A stretch of 64,000 nucleotides of DNA from Aurantimonas sp965217685 (GCA_965217685.1 CBDCIZ010000003.1:2108001-2172000); one strand, 5' to 3'; shown: positions 1 to 8,975, counted from the stretch's first letter. Numbers and translations: made by a program. Notes: generated by a model not told the origin, from the sequence alone.

Positions 1-1
1 C

Positions 2-598
2 ATCGGCACCAACGCCCATGAACTGCCGATGGTGCTGGCCGCTTTGGCCGACGGCGACGAGGCCCTGAAGCGCTCGCCCTACGAAGTGCTGAAGGAGTGG
101 CAGAGCTATTACGGCGGCAACCTCCTGATCGTCCTGCCCGACACTTTCGGCACCACGACGTTCCTGAAGAACGCCCCGGCCTGGCTGGCCGACTGGACCG
201 GCATCCGTCCCGATTCCGCTCCGCCCATCGAGGCCGGCGAGCAGATCATCGCCTGGTGGAAGAAGATGGGCGAGGACCCGCGCGAAAAACTGCTGGTCTT
301 CTCCGACGGCATGGATTCCGACACGATCGAACGCGCCTACCGTCACTTCGAGGGGCGCGTGCGCATGAGCTTCGGCTGGGGCACAAACCTCACCAACGAC
401 TTTCGCGGCGCGGCCCCCGAGCCGATGAACGCCCTCGACCCGATCTCGCTGGTCTGCAAGGTGACGTCCGCCAATGGTCGCCCGGCCGTCAAGCTGTCGG
501 ACAATCCGGCCAAGGCGAGCGGCACCCCGAGCGAGATCGAACGCTACAAGCAAGTGTTCGGCGAGACCGAATACGCCGAGCGGGCGCTCGCGGTCTGA
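2..598 (+). CDS. pncB: nicotinate phosphoribosyltransferase, C-terminal part (5' end outside window)
   Basis: The reading frame is open from the first base and encodes about 198 residues up to a TGA, so this is the C-terminal half of a gene that starts upstream. The family makes nicotinate mononucleotide from nicotinate, PRPP and ATP in the NAD salvage pathway, in the cytoplasm. Visible hallmarks are KLLVFSDGMDSDTI, a phosphoribosyl-phosphate-binding stretch, and FGWGTNLTND, the conserved GxGTxLTND motif. It converges with the GGDEF-like gene only 17 bases downstream. Nothing looks broken. Confidence is high for the family. Confidence 0.93.
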   Translation: MGTNAHELPMVLAALADGDEALKRSPYEVLKEWQSYYGGNLLIVLPDTFGTTTFLKNAPAWLADWTGIRPDSAPPIEAGEQIIAWWKKMGEDPREKLLVFSDGMDSDTIERAYRHFEGRVRMSFGWGTNLTNDFRGAAPEPMNALDPISLVCKVTSANGRPAVKLSDNPAKASGTPSEIERYKQVFGETEYAERALAV

Positions 599-615
599 TG
601 GCGCCCGCCGATTCA

Positions 616-1515
616 TCAGGCGGCTGAGAAGCTCCGCGACATCATCGCGTCCGCCAGCTGCACCCGATTGCGACCGAGGCGTTTGGCGGCGTAGAGCGCC
701 TCGTCGGCAAGCTTGAACAGGCCTTTGAAGGTCAGCGCCGGGTCACTGCCGGTGGCGACGCCGATCGAAACGGTGACATTCGCGGACTCCCGGTCGATGT
801 CGATGACCAGCACCGAGACCGGATGGTTCAGGCGGCTCGCTTCCTCGAACATGCGGTCCGTCAGGCGTTCCAGCATGCGGCGATTCGGCAGTTGCGTGAG
901 CGTATCGGTCGTGGCCTCGCTGGCCAGTGTTCGCGTCATGAAGACCGCCTTGCGCTCGCGACAGAGGAAGCGACCGAGCACGAGCACGCCGACGAGATTG
1001 GCGGCCGCGAGGATGGGCACCGGCCCGGCCATCAGCCTGGTCAGAACGTCGGACGGCAAAAGCATCACCGACAAGAGCGACACGTTCGTTGCAATGCCGA
1101 GGCTGACGAGATGCTTGAGGCTGGCTTGCCGGTCCGACTCGAGGAGCAATTTCTGGAAGGCGAAGCCGACGCTCGCGGCAAGACCGATATTGACAAGGCC
1201 GGCAAGAAGGCCGACGCTACCGACCCAGAACCGCGCGCCGGCTGCGATCGACGCCGCCGTTAACGCGGCGAGCGGGCCGCCGAAGGGCTCTGCAAGCACC
1301 AGCATGACGCTGCGCGGATCGATGACGACGCCCTGCGTCATCCGCGATGCGCTGAGAATGGCAAAGGCAGCGGCGAGCCCGAAGAGAACGCCGAGGGGGA
1401 CGGATTCCTTCAAGCCGGCAGCAGAGCGCTCGAGAACTCCCCGATAGAGCATTGCGACCAGCGCGAAGACGCCGAGATCGTTGATGATCTCGAAGATTAA
1501 GTCGATCGACGACAT
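616..1515 (-). CDS. membrane protein with a degenerate, internally deleted GGDEF domain
   Basis: About 299 residues from the ATG at 1515; an in-frame start at 1611 exists but adds a low-complexity leader. Residues 1-190 are mostly hydrophobic segments resembling the 5TMR-LytS type sensor module. The C-terminal 100 residues start like a diguanylate cyclase (DTLTQLPNRRMLERL, then VSVLVIDID) and end like one (VTVSIGVATG, LADEALYAAKRLGRNRV). The roughly 70-75 residues normally between VLVIDID and VTVSIGVA are missing, with the frame intact. That stretch carries the GG(D/E)EF active-site loop, the RxxD inhibitory site and part of the GTP pocket. Catalysis is therefore very unlikely. It may be a decaying gene or a membrane protein kept for another role. 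Confidence 0.75.
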   Translation of the reverse strand: MSSIDLIFEIINDLGVFALVAMLYRGVLERSAAGLKESVPLGVLFGLAAAFAILSASRMTQGVVIDPRSVMLVLAEPFGGPLAALTAASIAAGARFWVGSVGLLAGLVNIGLAASVGFAFQKLLLESDRQASLKHLVSLGIATNVSLLSVMLLPSDVLTRLMAGPVPILAAANLVGVLVLGRFLCRERKAVFMTRTLASEATTDTLTQLPNRRMLERLTDRMFEEASRLNHPVSVLVIDIDRESANVTVSIGVATGSDPALTFKGLFKLADEALYAAKRLGRNRVQLADAMMSRSFSAA

Positions 1516-1794
1516 TGCTGTCCGAGCCCCTGGCGTTCCCTCGCAGCGACCGACGCCGGGTGCGGACGCATCATCTGCGCCGCTGGGCCGGCGGGTCTCT
1601 TGCGAAAACATCCTGCGACGAAGGGTGTAAACCGGCGCTTAAAATTTCGGTCTACGGCCACGCAAGGCGACGGGTCCGACCTGGGTTTCCAGGCGCACGC
1701 CGTTTTCCGTCGACAACAAGTTCGCGTGACGTCGAGTGTCATTTCCAGTGGCCTATCGGCGTCACATGGCGACGCACGGGAGACCTTGAATTTA

Positions 1795-1807
1795 TACGCA
1801 TCGCGTA
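1795..1807. promoter_or_regulatory. palindrome TACGC-ATC-GCGTA upstream of marR
   Basis: A perfect 5-bp inverted repeat with a 3-bp centre lies 45 bases before the marR start, in an AT-rich patch of an otherwise GC-rich 336-base gap (1516-1851). The position suits a promoter element or a second regulator site. No other feature is visible in that gap apart from the palindrome at 1819-1831. Confidence 0.35.
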
Positions 1808-1818
1808 AATTAGAAGTT

Positions 1819-1831
1819 GCTTATCATAAGC
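1819..1831. promoter_or_regulatory. candidate MarR operator GCTTATCATAAGC
   Basis: A perfect 13-bp palindrome (GCTTAT, C, ATAAGC) sits 21 bases before the marR ATG. MarR-family proteins bind short AT-rich palindromes of this size at their own promoters, so autorepression of the marR-emrA-emrB operon is the natural reading. The assignment rests on position and symmetry only. Confidence 0.5.
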
Positions 1832-1851
1832 CAGGTTATTAAATCGGAGCC

Positions 1852-2400
1852 ATGAACGACACCAACAATCCGAGCCTGGGCTTCATGATCGTCGATGCCG
1901 CCCGTCTGCTGCGTCGTCGCTTCGAGCAGGAAAGCCGCGACATTGCGATGACCGGCGCGCAATTGCAGATCGTCGCGCGCCTGTCGAAGAACGAAGGCAT
2001 CGGCCAGGCCGCGCTTGCGGGCCTCCTCGAACTCGAGCCGATGACCCTGTGCCGCCATGTCGACCGCATGGTTGCGGCAGGCCTGGTCGAGCGCCGCCAG
2101 GATCCGAACGACCGCCGCGCCCGCCAACTCTTCACCACCGAGAAGAGCCGGACGCTGCTCGCGCCGATGCGCAAGCGCGCCGAGGCCGTGTTCGAACAGG
2201 CCCAGGCGGGTTTGTCGCCGGAAGCGCGCGCCACGCTGCTCGAAAGCCTCGCGGTCATCGTCGGAAATCTTTCCGCCGCCGATTTCGCTCCGGTCGCACC
2301 AGCGCAGTCTGATGCGGAAGCCGCCAATCAAACGTCCCAGTCCCGACACACGCCAGCGTGCAGCGGCACTGCGCGCGCTCCGCTCGGAGAGATCGCATGA
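1852..2400 (+). CDS. MarR-family transcriptional regulator of an emrAB-type efflux operon
   Basis: A 182-residue protein with a winged helix-turn-helix around residues 35-110. The recognition helix lies near EPMTLCRHVDRMVAAGLVER, followed by the typical wing QDPNDRRARQLFTT. MarR regulators are dimeric repressors released by small phenolic or drug-like ligands. The gene overlaps emrA by 4 bases (ATGA), so it is co-transcribed with the pump it probably controls, and a 13-bp palindrome at 1819-1831 is a likely operator. The last 30 residues are a poorly conserved Ala/Ser/Gln-rich tail. Confidence 0.88.
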   Translation: MNDTNNPSLGFMIVDAARLLRRRFEQESRDIAMTGAQLQIVARLSKNEGIGQAALAGLLELEPMTLCRHVDRMVAAGLVERRQDPNDRRARQLFTTEKSRTLLAPMRKRAEAVFEQAQAGLSPEARATLLESLAVIVGNLSAADFAPVAPAQSDAEAANQTSQSRHTPACSGTARAPLGEIA

Positions 2401-3896
2401 ACGCCCGTCCCGATAGCAAAACCTTCGACGACGCCAAGCCGGTTTCCGATGAAGCCACGCTCGTCGCGCGCCAAGAGGCGCCGGCCAATCCGGCAGATGC
2501 ACGATCCGTCGAGACAGCCGCGCCGGCCGTTGCCGCCGCACCCGCCGAGGCCGCGAAAGTCGGCGCGCCGGTCGTCGCCAAGCCGAAGAAGCAGCGCCGG
2601 CCGATCCGCAAGCTTTTGATTGTCGCGCTGCCGCTGATTCTCGTGGTCGCCGGCGGCTATTATTGGGTAACGGGCGGTCGCTACATCAACACCGAGGACG
2701 CTTATATCCAGCAGGACCGCGTGACGGTCATGCCGCAGGTCTCCGGACAGATCGCGACGGTAAACGTCGTTGAAAATCAGGAGGTGAAGGCCGGCGACGT
2801 GCTCTTCACCATCGACGATGCGGTCTATCGCAACGCGATCGAACAGAACCAGGCCAATCTCGAGGCCGCCCGGCTCGACGTCGCCAAGCTGAAAGCGAAC
2901 TACCAGCAAGCGATCTCCCAGTCCGAGACGGCGAGTGACGCGCTCGCCAATGCCCGGACCCAGGATTCACGCCAGCGCTCGCTCGTCGGCAAGGGCTATA
3001 TCAGCCAGTCTTCGGCCGATGCGACCAATTTGACCCTCGCGCAGGCCAAAGGCGCGCTCGCCTCGGCTCAAAGCCAGGTGCTCGGCGCCAAGGCGTCGCT
3101 CGCCGGCAATCCCGATATTCCGGTCGACCAGCATCCGGAAGTCTTGAAGGCGCTCGCCGATCTCCATGCCGCGCAGCTCGACATGGCCCACACCAAAATC
3201 TACGCGCCTGAAGACGGGGTCGTCAGCCAGACCGATCGCTTGCAGGAAGGCCAGTACGTCACCCCGACGATGTCCGTGGTGAGCCTTGTCGAGAGCCACA
3301 ACACCTGGGTCGAGGCGAACTACAAGGAGACCGAGCTCACCGATATGCGCGTCGGTCAGCCGGTGGACGTCACCCTTGATACCTACCCCGACCACGCATT
3401 CAAGGCGACGCTCGGCTCGATTGGCGCCGGCACCGGCTCGGAATTCGCGCTTCTGCCGGCCCAGAACGCCACGGGCAACTGGGTCAAGGTCGTCCAGCGC
3501 ATCCCGGTCCGCATTCACCTCCAGAACACCGTCGACGACCCGGTGCTGCGCGCCGGCATGAGCGCTTCGGTCACGGTCGACACCGGCCACAGTCGCGGCG
3601 TGCCCGACATGCTGAAGCCGGCGGTCACCGCCCTCGGTCTCGACAAATACATTGCCGACGAGCCCGCGACGGCCGTTGCCGAAGCACCGTCGGCAGTCGA
3701 TGCCCCGCCGATGACCGTGCCTGAAGCGTTGCCGGCAAAGGTGACGGCCGCCGAGGATGCTGCCCTGACCGCCAAACCCGACAGCGTCGTCGAGGCGCCG
3801 GAAATGGTTGCCGGCCGAGTTCCTGTGCCGACTCCTGCGCCGACGAATGCCAATGCTGGATCGGCCACCGCCCCGGCGGCGTCCGCCACGAACTGA
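2397..3896 (+). CDS. emrA: HlyD/EmrA-family membrane fusion protein of a multidrug efflux pump
   Basis: A 499-residue periplasmic adaptor. The start at 2397 is chosen because it overlaps the marR stop in an ATGA and gives a cytoplasmic N-terminus before the single membrane anchor at about residues 72-90. After the anchor come the biotinyl-lipoyl-like half (NTEDAYIQQDRVTVMPQVSGQI), a long alpha-hairpin around residues 145-205, the second lipoyl half (IYAPEDGVVSQTD) and the beta-barrel. These adaptors link an inner-membrane MFS pump to an outer-membrane channel. Unusual are Ala/Pro-rich, low-complexity extensions: about 65 residues before the anchor and about 80 after the barrel. The gene overlaps emrB by one base (TGATG). 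Confidence 0.88.
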   Translation: MNARPDSKTFDDAKPVSDEATLVARQEAPANPADARSVETAAPAVAAAPAEAAKVGAPVVAKPKKQRRPIRKLLIVALPLILVVAGGYYWVTGGRYINTEDAYIQQDRVTVMPQVSGQIATVNVVENQEVKAGDVLFTIDDAVYRNAIEQNQANLEAARLDVAKLKANYQQAISQSETASDALANARTQDSRQRSLVGKGYISQSSADATNLTLAQAKGALASAQSQVLGAKASLAGNPDIPVDQHPEVLKALADLHAAQLDMAHTKIYAPEDGVVSQTDRLQEGQYVTPTMSVVSLVESHNTWVEANYKETELTDMRVGQPVDVTLDTYPDHAFKATLGSIGAGTGSEFALLPAQNATGNWVKVVQRIPVRIHLQNTVDDPVLRAGMSASVTVDTGHSRGVPDMLKPAVTALGLDKYIADEPATAVAEAPSAVDAPPMTVPEALPAKVTAAEDAALTAKPDSVVEAPEMVAGRVPVPTPAPTNANAGSATAPAASATN

Positions 3897-5512
3897 TGAG
3901 CGCCGTCGCATCGGGCGCAGGGGTCGAGCCTGCGCCTTCCGGTCGCGCGTCGTCGCCCGTCAGACAGGCGGCCCGGCAGCCCCAACCCGTCGCCGGTCCG
4001 GTCGCGAACAAGGGCCTGATCACCGTTTCGATCATGCTCGCGACGATCATGCAGGTGCTCGACACCACCATCGCCAACGTCGCACTGCCCAACATGCAGG
4101 GTTCGCTCGGCGCGGCGCAGGACCAGATCACCTGGGTCCTGACCTCCTACATCGTCGCCGCCGCGATCATGACGCCCGTCACCGGCTGGCTCTCCGACCG
4201 GATCGGCCTGCGCCAGCTGTTCATCGGCTCGGCGGCGGGTTTCGTCGTGGCGTCCATGGCCTGCGGCTTCGCCACGAGCCTCAACGAGATGATCGCGTTC
4301 CGGCTGTTCCAGGGCCTGTGCGGCGCAGCCCTCGTGCCGCTGTCGCAAACCGTGCTCCTCAACATCAACACCAAGGAGCAGCACGGCTCGGCCATGGCGA
4401 TCTGGGGCGCCGGCATCATGATCGGTCCGATCATCGGCCCGACGCTGGGTGGCTGGCTGACCGAGACGTTCAACTGGCGCTACGTCTTCTTCGTCAATCT
4501 GCCGATCGGCATCCTGGCGCTTGCAGGCATGATCCTGTTCCTTCCCAACACGCCGACCCGAAAGCGTGGCTTCGACTTCTTCGGCTTCGCCATGCTGTCG
4601 CTGTTCATCGGCGCGCTGCAGCTCTTTCTCGATCGCGGCGAGCAAATCGACTGGTTCTCCTCGCCGGAATGCTGGATCGAGTTGGGCCTCGCGGTCTGCG
4701 GCCTGTGGGCCTTCGTCCTCCACATCACCGGGCGGGAGGCCGCCTTCATCGACCCGAAGATCTTCACCGACAAGAATCTCGTGATGGCCCTCATCATGAT
4801 CTTCGTCGTCGGCATGATCCTGCTCGCCGGCCTGGCCCTCCTGCCGCCGATGCTGCAGAACATCCTCGGCTATCCGGTGGTCACGACCGGCGTGGTGCTT
4901 GCCCCGCGCGGCGTCGGCACGATGATCTCGATGATCGTCGTCGGCCGGCTGATCGGCAAGGTCGACACGCGCCTGCTGATCCTCGCCGGGCTGCTGCTCA
5001 CGGCTTTGTCGCTTTATCAGATGAGCGGCTTTTCGACCCAGATGGACGAGTGGCCGATCGTCACCTCCGGCGTCGTGCAAGGGCTCGGTCTCGGCCTTGT
5101 CTTCGTGCCGCTGTCGACGCTGGCCTTCGCCACGCTGGAGCCGAAGTTCCGGCCCGACGCCGCCTCGCTGTTCAGCCTCCTGCGCAACATCGGCTCGTCG
5201 GTCGGCATTTCGATCGTGTCGGTGGAACTCGCTCACAATTTGATCATCGAGCGCTCCTCGCTGATCGAGGGGCTCAATCCGTTCAACGCCAATTTCGCCA
5301 ATGCCATGAGCCAGATGGGCGGCATGGATACGGCGACGGCGATGAGCATGCTCAATGGCCAGGTCCAGGCGCAGGCGGCAATGGTTGCCTATGTCGACGA
5401 CTTCAAGCTGATGATGATCATCACGCTGGTTGCCGTGCCGCTCTTGCTGTTCATGAAGCCGCCGAAGAAGGCCGCCGGCAGCGAGGCTGGACACGCACCA
5501 GCGATGGAGTAG
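3896..5512 (+). CDS. emrB: DHA2-family MFS drug:proton antiporter (EmrB/QacA type)
   Basis: A 538-residue protein with about 14 hydrophobic segments, the size expected for the DHA2 family. Signature stretches include LDTTIANVALPNMQGSL at the end of helix 1, the loop 2-3 motif GWLSDRIGLRQ, and the antiporter motif C-like stretch in helix 5 (WGAGIMIGPIIGPTLGGWL). It would export hydrophobic toxicants using the proton gradient together with the EmrA-like adaptor. The start overlaps the emrA stop. A terminator-like hairpin follows at 5566-5591, so the operon is marR-emrA-emrB. Confidence 0.9.
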   Translation: MSAVASGAGVEPAPSGRASSPVRQAARQPQPVAGPVANKGLITVSIMLATIMQVLDTTIANVALPNMQGSLGAAQDQITWVLTSYIVAAAIMTPVTGWLSDRIGLRQLFIGSAAGFVVASMACGFATSLNEMIAFRLFQGLCGAALVPLSQTVLLNINTKEQHGSAMAIWGAGIMIGPIIGPTLGGWLTETFNWRYVFFVNLPIGILALAGMILFLPNTPTRKRGFDFFGFAMLSLFIGALQLFLDRGEQIDWFSSPECWIELGLAVCGLWAFVLHITGREAAFIDPKIFTDKNLVMALIMIFVVGMILLAGLALLPPMLQNILGYPVVTTGVVLAPRGVGTMISMIVVGRLIGKVDTRLLILAGLLLTALSLYQMSGFSTQMDEWPIVTSGVVQGLGLGLVFVPLSTLAFATLEPKFRPDAASLFSLLRNIGSSVGISIVSVELAHNLIIERSSLIEGLNPFNANFANAMSQMGGMDTATAMSMLNGQVQAQAAMVAYVDDFKLMMIITLVAVPLLLFMKPPKKAAGSEAGHAPAME

Positions 5513-5565
5513 GGCGCGCGGCCGGCCCGCTCCTTAGAGCGTAACGAAGATCTGGATGACGAAGC

Positions 5566-5591
5566 GGCGGCTTGCGAGTTGCCGCCTTTTT
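5566..5591 (+). terminator. rho-independent terminator after emrB
   Basis: A 6-bp GC stem (GGCGGC at 5566-5571, GCCGCC at 5581-5586) with a 9-base loop is followed by five Ts. It lies between the convergent emrB and tctA genes and is oriented to end the marR-emrA-emrB transcript. Confidence 0.65.
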
Positions 5592-5645
5592 GTAGGGGAT
5601 CGCACGTCCGGGCAGCCTCTGGCGGTCGCCGTGTCGAGAACGCCC

Positions 5646-7172
5646 TCAATCCGCCAGCCGCACCTCGTCCTCGGCCACACGGGCCGCTCGCCGCTTGCGG
5701 ACGGCGAAGAACACGGCAAGAGCGAGGAAGAACGCCACCAGGATATAGAGCCCGATCGAGATGCCGCTGGAGACGAGGATCGCCGGATCGCCGTTGGAGA
5801 TGGCGAGCGCCCGGCGCAGATTGGCTTCCATCTCGGCGCCGAGCAGCAGGCCGAGGACGACCGGCACGACCGAGATGTCGAGCTTGCGCAAGACGAAGCC
5901 GAGGATGCCGAAGCCGACCATCACCGTCAGGTCGAAGGTCGAGTGGCTGATCGAATAGACGCCGACGAACGAGATCATCACCACGAACGGCATCAGCGCC
6001 CACATCGGGATCGCCAGCATGCGGGTGAAGACGCCGACCAGGGGCAGGTTCAGCAGCAGAAGGAAGACGTTGGCGAGAAACAGCGAGGCGATCAGGCCCC
6101 AGACGATGTCCGGCTGGTTCTGGAAAAGCAGCGGGCCCGGCGTGATGTTGAGCGAGATGAGAAGGGCGAGCAGCACTGCGGTCGTGCCGGAGCCCGGGAC
6201 GCCGAGCGCCAGCATCGGCACGAGCGCCCCGCCCGCGGCGGAGTTGTTGCCCGCTTCCGGTGCGGCGACGCCACGCGCGTCGCCGGTGCCGAACGTGTTG
6301 TTCTGGTTGGAGAAACGCTTTTCCACCGTATAGGCGAGGAATGAGCCGAGCGAGGCCCCGGCACCCGGCAGGATGCCGGAGACGAAGCCGACCGCCGAGC
6401 CCCGCGCCATCGCCCCGAAGGTCGGCTTGATCTCGGAGAATTTGGCGAAGGCCCGGTTGACGGCGACCGCCCCTTTCCGCTCGCCGAGCTTGGTCTCCAG
6501 CATCACCAGCACTTCGGAGATGGCGAAGAGGCCGACCAGCGCGACGATCGCGTCGAAGCCGTCATAGAGGTCGAAGCTGCCGAAGGTGAAGCGCGGCACG
6601 CCGCTTTGCGGGTCGATGCCGACGGTCGACAGGACAAGGCCGATCGCCGCGCCGAGCAGCGTCTTTGCCGGATTGGCGCCGGTGACGCCGCCGATTGTCG
6701 CGAAGGCGAGGATGTAGAGCGCGAAATATTCCGCCGGGCCGAAATTGATGGCGAACTGAACGAGCAGCGGCGCGAACAGCATGAGACCGATGGTCGAGAC
6801 GATCGCGCCGACGAAGGAAGCGATGCCGGAGATCGCCAGCGCTTCGGGCGCCTTGCCGTTCTTGGCCATGGGGTAGCCGTCGAGGCAGGTCATCATCGCC
6901 GGCTCGTCGCCGGGGATGTTGAGCATGATCGACGAGATGCGTCCGCCATACATGCAGCCGTAGTAGACGCAGGCCAGCAAGATCAGCGCCGAGCCGGCCG
7001 GCAGCTGCAGCGAGAACGCCAGCGGGATCAGGATAGCGACGCCGTTGACCGGCCCGAGCCCCGGCAGCGCGCCGACGATGGTGCCAATGAAGCAGCCGAT
7101 CAGCGCCAGCGTGATGTTGAGCGGCGTCAGCGCCTGGGCGAAGCCGTCGAGGAGAAAGCCGATAGTCTGCAA
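5646..7172 (-). CDS. tctA: tripartite tricarboxylate transporter, large permease TctA
   Basis: A 508-residue integral membrane protein of the usual TctA length. The conserved N-terminal signature is present (GCFIGTIVGALPGLGPVNGVAILIPL), as is the second repeat signature VSGILPGAGASLGSFLAYTVEKR. The GISSIMLNIPG-type stretch reads GRISSIMLNIPGDEPAMMTCLDGYP. TctA carries the ion-coupled transport path for di/tricarboxylates delivered by the TctC binding protein. It is the third gene of the tctC-tctB-tctA operon, 63 bases after tctB. Substrate class cannot be read from the permease alone; the adjacent CoA-transferase and HMG-CoA-lyase genes point to an organic acid. Confidence 0.92.
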   Translation of the reverse strand: MQTIGFLLDGFAQALTPLNITLALIGCFIGTIVGALPGLGPVNGVAILIPLAFSLQLPAGSALILLACVYYGCMYGGRISSIMLNIPGDEPAMMTCLDGYPMAKNGKAPEALAISGIASFVGAIVSTIGLMLFAPLLVQFAINFGPAEYFALYILAFATIGGVTGANPAKTLLGAAIGLVLSTVGIDPQSGVPRFTFGSFDLYDGFDAIVALVGLFAISEVLVMLETKLGERKGAVAVNRAFAKFSEIKPTFGAMARGSAVGFVSGILPGAGASLGSFLAYTVEKRFSNQNNTFGTGDARGVAAPEAGNNSAAGGALVPMLALGVPGSGTTAVLLALLISLNITPGPLLFQNQPDIVWGLIASLFLANVFLLLLNLPLVGVFTRMLAIPMWALMPFVVMISFVGVYSISHSTFDLTVMVGFGILGFVLRKLDISVVPVVLGLLLGAEMEANLRRALAISNGDPAILVSSGISIGLYILVAFFLALAVFFAVRKRRAARVAEDEVRLAD

Positions 7173-7235
7173 GGCGAAATCCTAAGCGTCGCGGAGGCTG
7201 TCGTTCGGTCCGATGGCTGTCGGGCAGTCAGCGGT

Positions 7236-7736
7236 TTACTGCGACCCGAAGATCGGACCGACCGGCAGCGGCAGGCCGAAGCCGTAATTGAACAGGAAGT
7301 AGAGGCCAAAGCCCACGAGAACGCCGGTCAGCGCCGCCTGAAGCCAGCTGCCGCCGAGGATCTTCGACAGGATCAGCGTGCCGATCAGCGTTGCCAGCGG
7401 AAAGCCGAGCGGTTCGAGAATCAGCGGGTAGCCGAAGAGCACGATGATGCAGGCGATCTGGCCAAAAGCCTGTGGCCATTGCATCCAGACGACGTCGGCG
7501 TCGGGCTTGACGAGTAGGTAGAGCGAGAAGAGGCCTAAAGGCACCGCAACGATACGCGGGAACAGCGCGGGGCCAGCCGGATCCCCGAAGGCCACGTCGA
7601 AGGCGCCCGCGGCCCAGAAATACCAGATCGACAGCGCCAGAAGCAGGCCGCCGGCGATGCGATCGCCGATACGGGTCGTCCTATGGACGGCGGGCCGATC
7701 GCCCGCCGCCTGAGCTTGTGTGGTGCCCGATATCAC
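7236..7736 (-). CDS. tctB: tripartite tricarboxylate transporter, small permease TctB
   Basis: A 166-residue protein with four hydrophobic segments, the standard TctB topology. The first segment is IAGGLLLALSIWYFWAAGAF and the last is ALTGVLVGFGLYFLFNYGFGLPLPVGP. TctB is the small membrane partner of TctA. Its start overlaps the tctC stop by 4 bases, indicating translational coupling. Sequence is poorly conserved in this family, so the call rests on size, topology and position between tctC and tctA. Confidence 0.88.
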   Translation of the reverse strand: MISGTTQAQAAGDRPAVHRTTRIGDRIAGGLLLALSIWYFWAAGAFDVAFGDPAGPALFPRIVAVPLGLFSLYLLVKPDADVVWMQWPQAFGQIACIIVLFGYPLILEPLGFPLATLIGTLILSKILGGSWLQAALTGVLVGFGLYFLFNYGFGLPLPVGPIFGSQ

Positions 7737-8716
7737 TTGATGATGCCGATGGCCTTGGACAGCTCGACCATCTTGGCCTCGGACTCATCGACGAAGGCGG
7801 TGAATTCCTTGCCCCCGCGCCAGATCGGCGTCAGGCCGTTCTGCTCTGCGGCTTTCTTCCACTCTTCGCTGTCGTAAAGCCTCTTCATGATGTCGACCCA
7901 GCCATTGTAGGCCTCGTCGGACACCTTGCCGCCCATGTAGAGGCCGCGCCAGTTGTAGCCCTCGACGTCGATGCCCTGCTCCTTGGCGGTCTTGACCTCC
8001 GGATAGGCCTTCAGCCGATCCTCGGACATGACCGCGAGCGCGTTCACATCGCCCGACTGGATGAAGCCGCCGACCTCGCCGACATCGACGAGGACAAGGT
8101 CTAGCTTGCCGCCGAGAAGCTGGGTCACGGCATCGCCGCCGCCCTCGAACTGCACCCAGCGGATCGTCTTCAGGTCTTCGAGTGGCACGCCCTCTGCCTG
8201 GGCGAGCAGCAGAAGCCGCAGATGGTCCCAGCCGCCGACCGAGGATGAACCGCCCGCGACGACGGACGCCGGATCGGCCTTGATCTGCTTCAGGACGGCG
8301 TCGAGGCTGTCGTACTTGCTGCCGGCCTTCACCATGACGACACCGACATCGGCACCGAGCATGCCCACCCAGCGCATGGCGTCGACGCCGGCCGGGTATT
8401 TATTCTGGGCGATCTGCGCCATTGCGACGGTCGAGGTCGCGACGACGACGTCCGGGTCGTCGCTGCGCTTGGAGGCGATGTTGGCGTAGGCGAGCGCGCC
8501 GACGGCGCCTGGCATGTTGGTCACCTGGACGTTGCCAGGCACCAGCTTCTCCTGAGTGAGGAGACGTCCGAAGGTGCGACAGGTGAAGTCCCAGCCACCG
8601 CCCGGATTCGCCGGCGCGATGCACTCGGGGTTCTTCGGTTCGAAATCCGCGGCCGAGACCGGCACGGCAAATGACGCCATGATGGCGGCAGCCGCCAGAA
8701 TGCGCTTGATCGACAT
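7733..8716 (-). CDS. tctC: tripartite tricarboxylate transporter substrate-binding protein TctC
   Basis: A 327-residue periplasmic protein. The start at 8716 is chosen because it is preceded by a GGAGGAAAC ribosome-binding site and gives a clean signal peptide (MSIKRILAAAAIMASFAVPVSA); a frame extending to 8830 has no such support. The mature part shows the Bug/TctC pattern, for example ECIAPANPGGGWDFTCR near the N-terminus and the PGAVGALAYANIA stretch. Bug receptors bind carboxylates through two ordered waters. First gene of the tctCBA operon and divergent from the HMG-CoA-lyase/CoA-transferase pair, with a 259-base shared promoter region. Confidence 0.9.
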   Translation of the reverse strand: MSIKRILAAAAIMASFAVPVSAADFEPKNPECIAPANPGGGWDFTCRTFGRLLTQEKLVPGNVQVTNMPGAVGALAYANIASKRSDDPDVVVATSTVAMAQIAQNKYPAGVDAMRWVGMLGADVGVVMVKAGSKYDSLDAVLKQIKADPASVVAGGSSSVGGWDHLRLLLLAQAEGVPLEDLKTIRWVQFEGGGDAVTQLLGGKLDLVLVDVGEVGGFIQSGDVNALAVMSEDRLKAYPEVKTAKEQGIDVEGYNWRGLYMGGKVSDEAYNGWVDIMKRLYDSEEWKKAAEQNGLTPIWRGGKEFTAFVDESEAKMVELSKAIGIIK

Positions 8717-8975
8717 GTTTCCTCCCAATGCCGCGTCGTGCGGCGAATCCAAAGGATCGTTGTCCCTCGGGTTCCTGTGTCTTCTCCAGACCGATACGGT
8801 AAACGCGATCGATCCCACGTTGCTTTGCATCGCACCGAAGTCGGCGGATCGTCAAGATGGTTGCGGCAGCTATCGATGCTGCATTGCACAGATACCGGCG
8901 GTTGCAATGCTTGGGCCGATCGGCAATTTACTTCCCGTACCGGCATCGGCTAAAGGATGCGGCAGCTTCCTGTCC

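Noticed and set aside
3515..5494. 659-residue open frame on the minus strand over emrA-emrB
   Set aside because: It mirrors real coding genes and its translation is rich in His, Arg, Asp and Gly with no recognisable domain; typical antisense artefact of GC-rich codon use.
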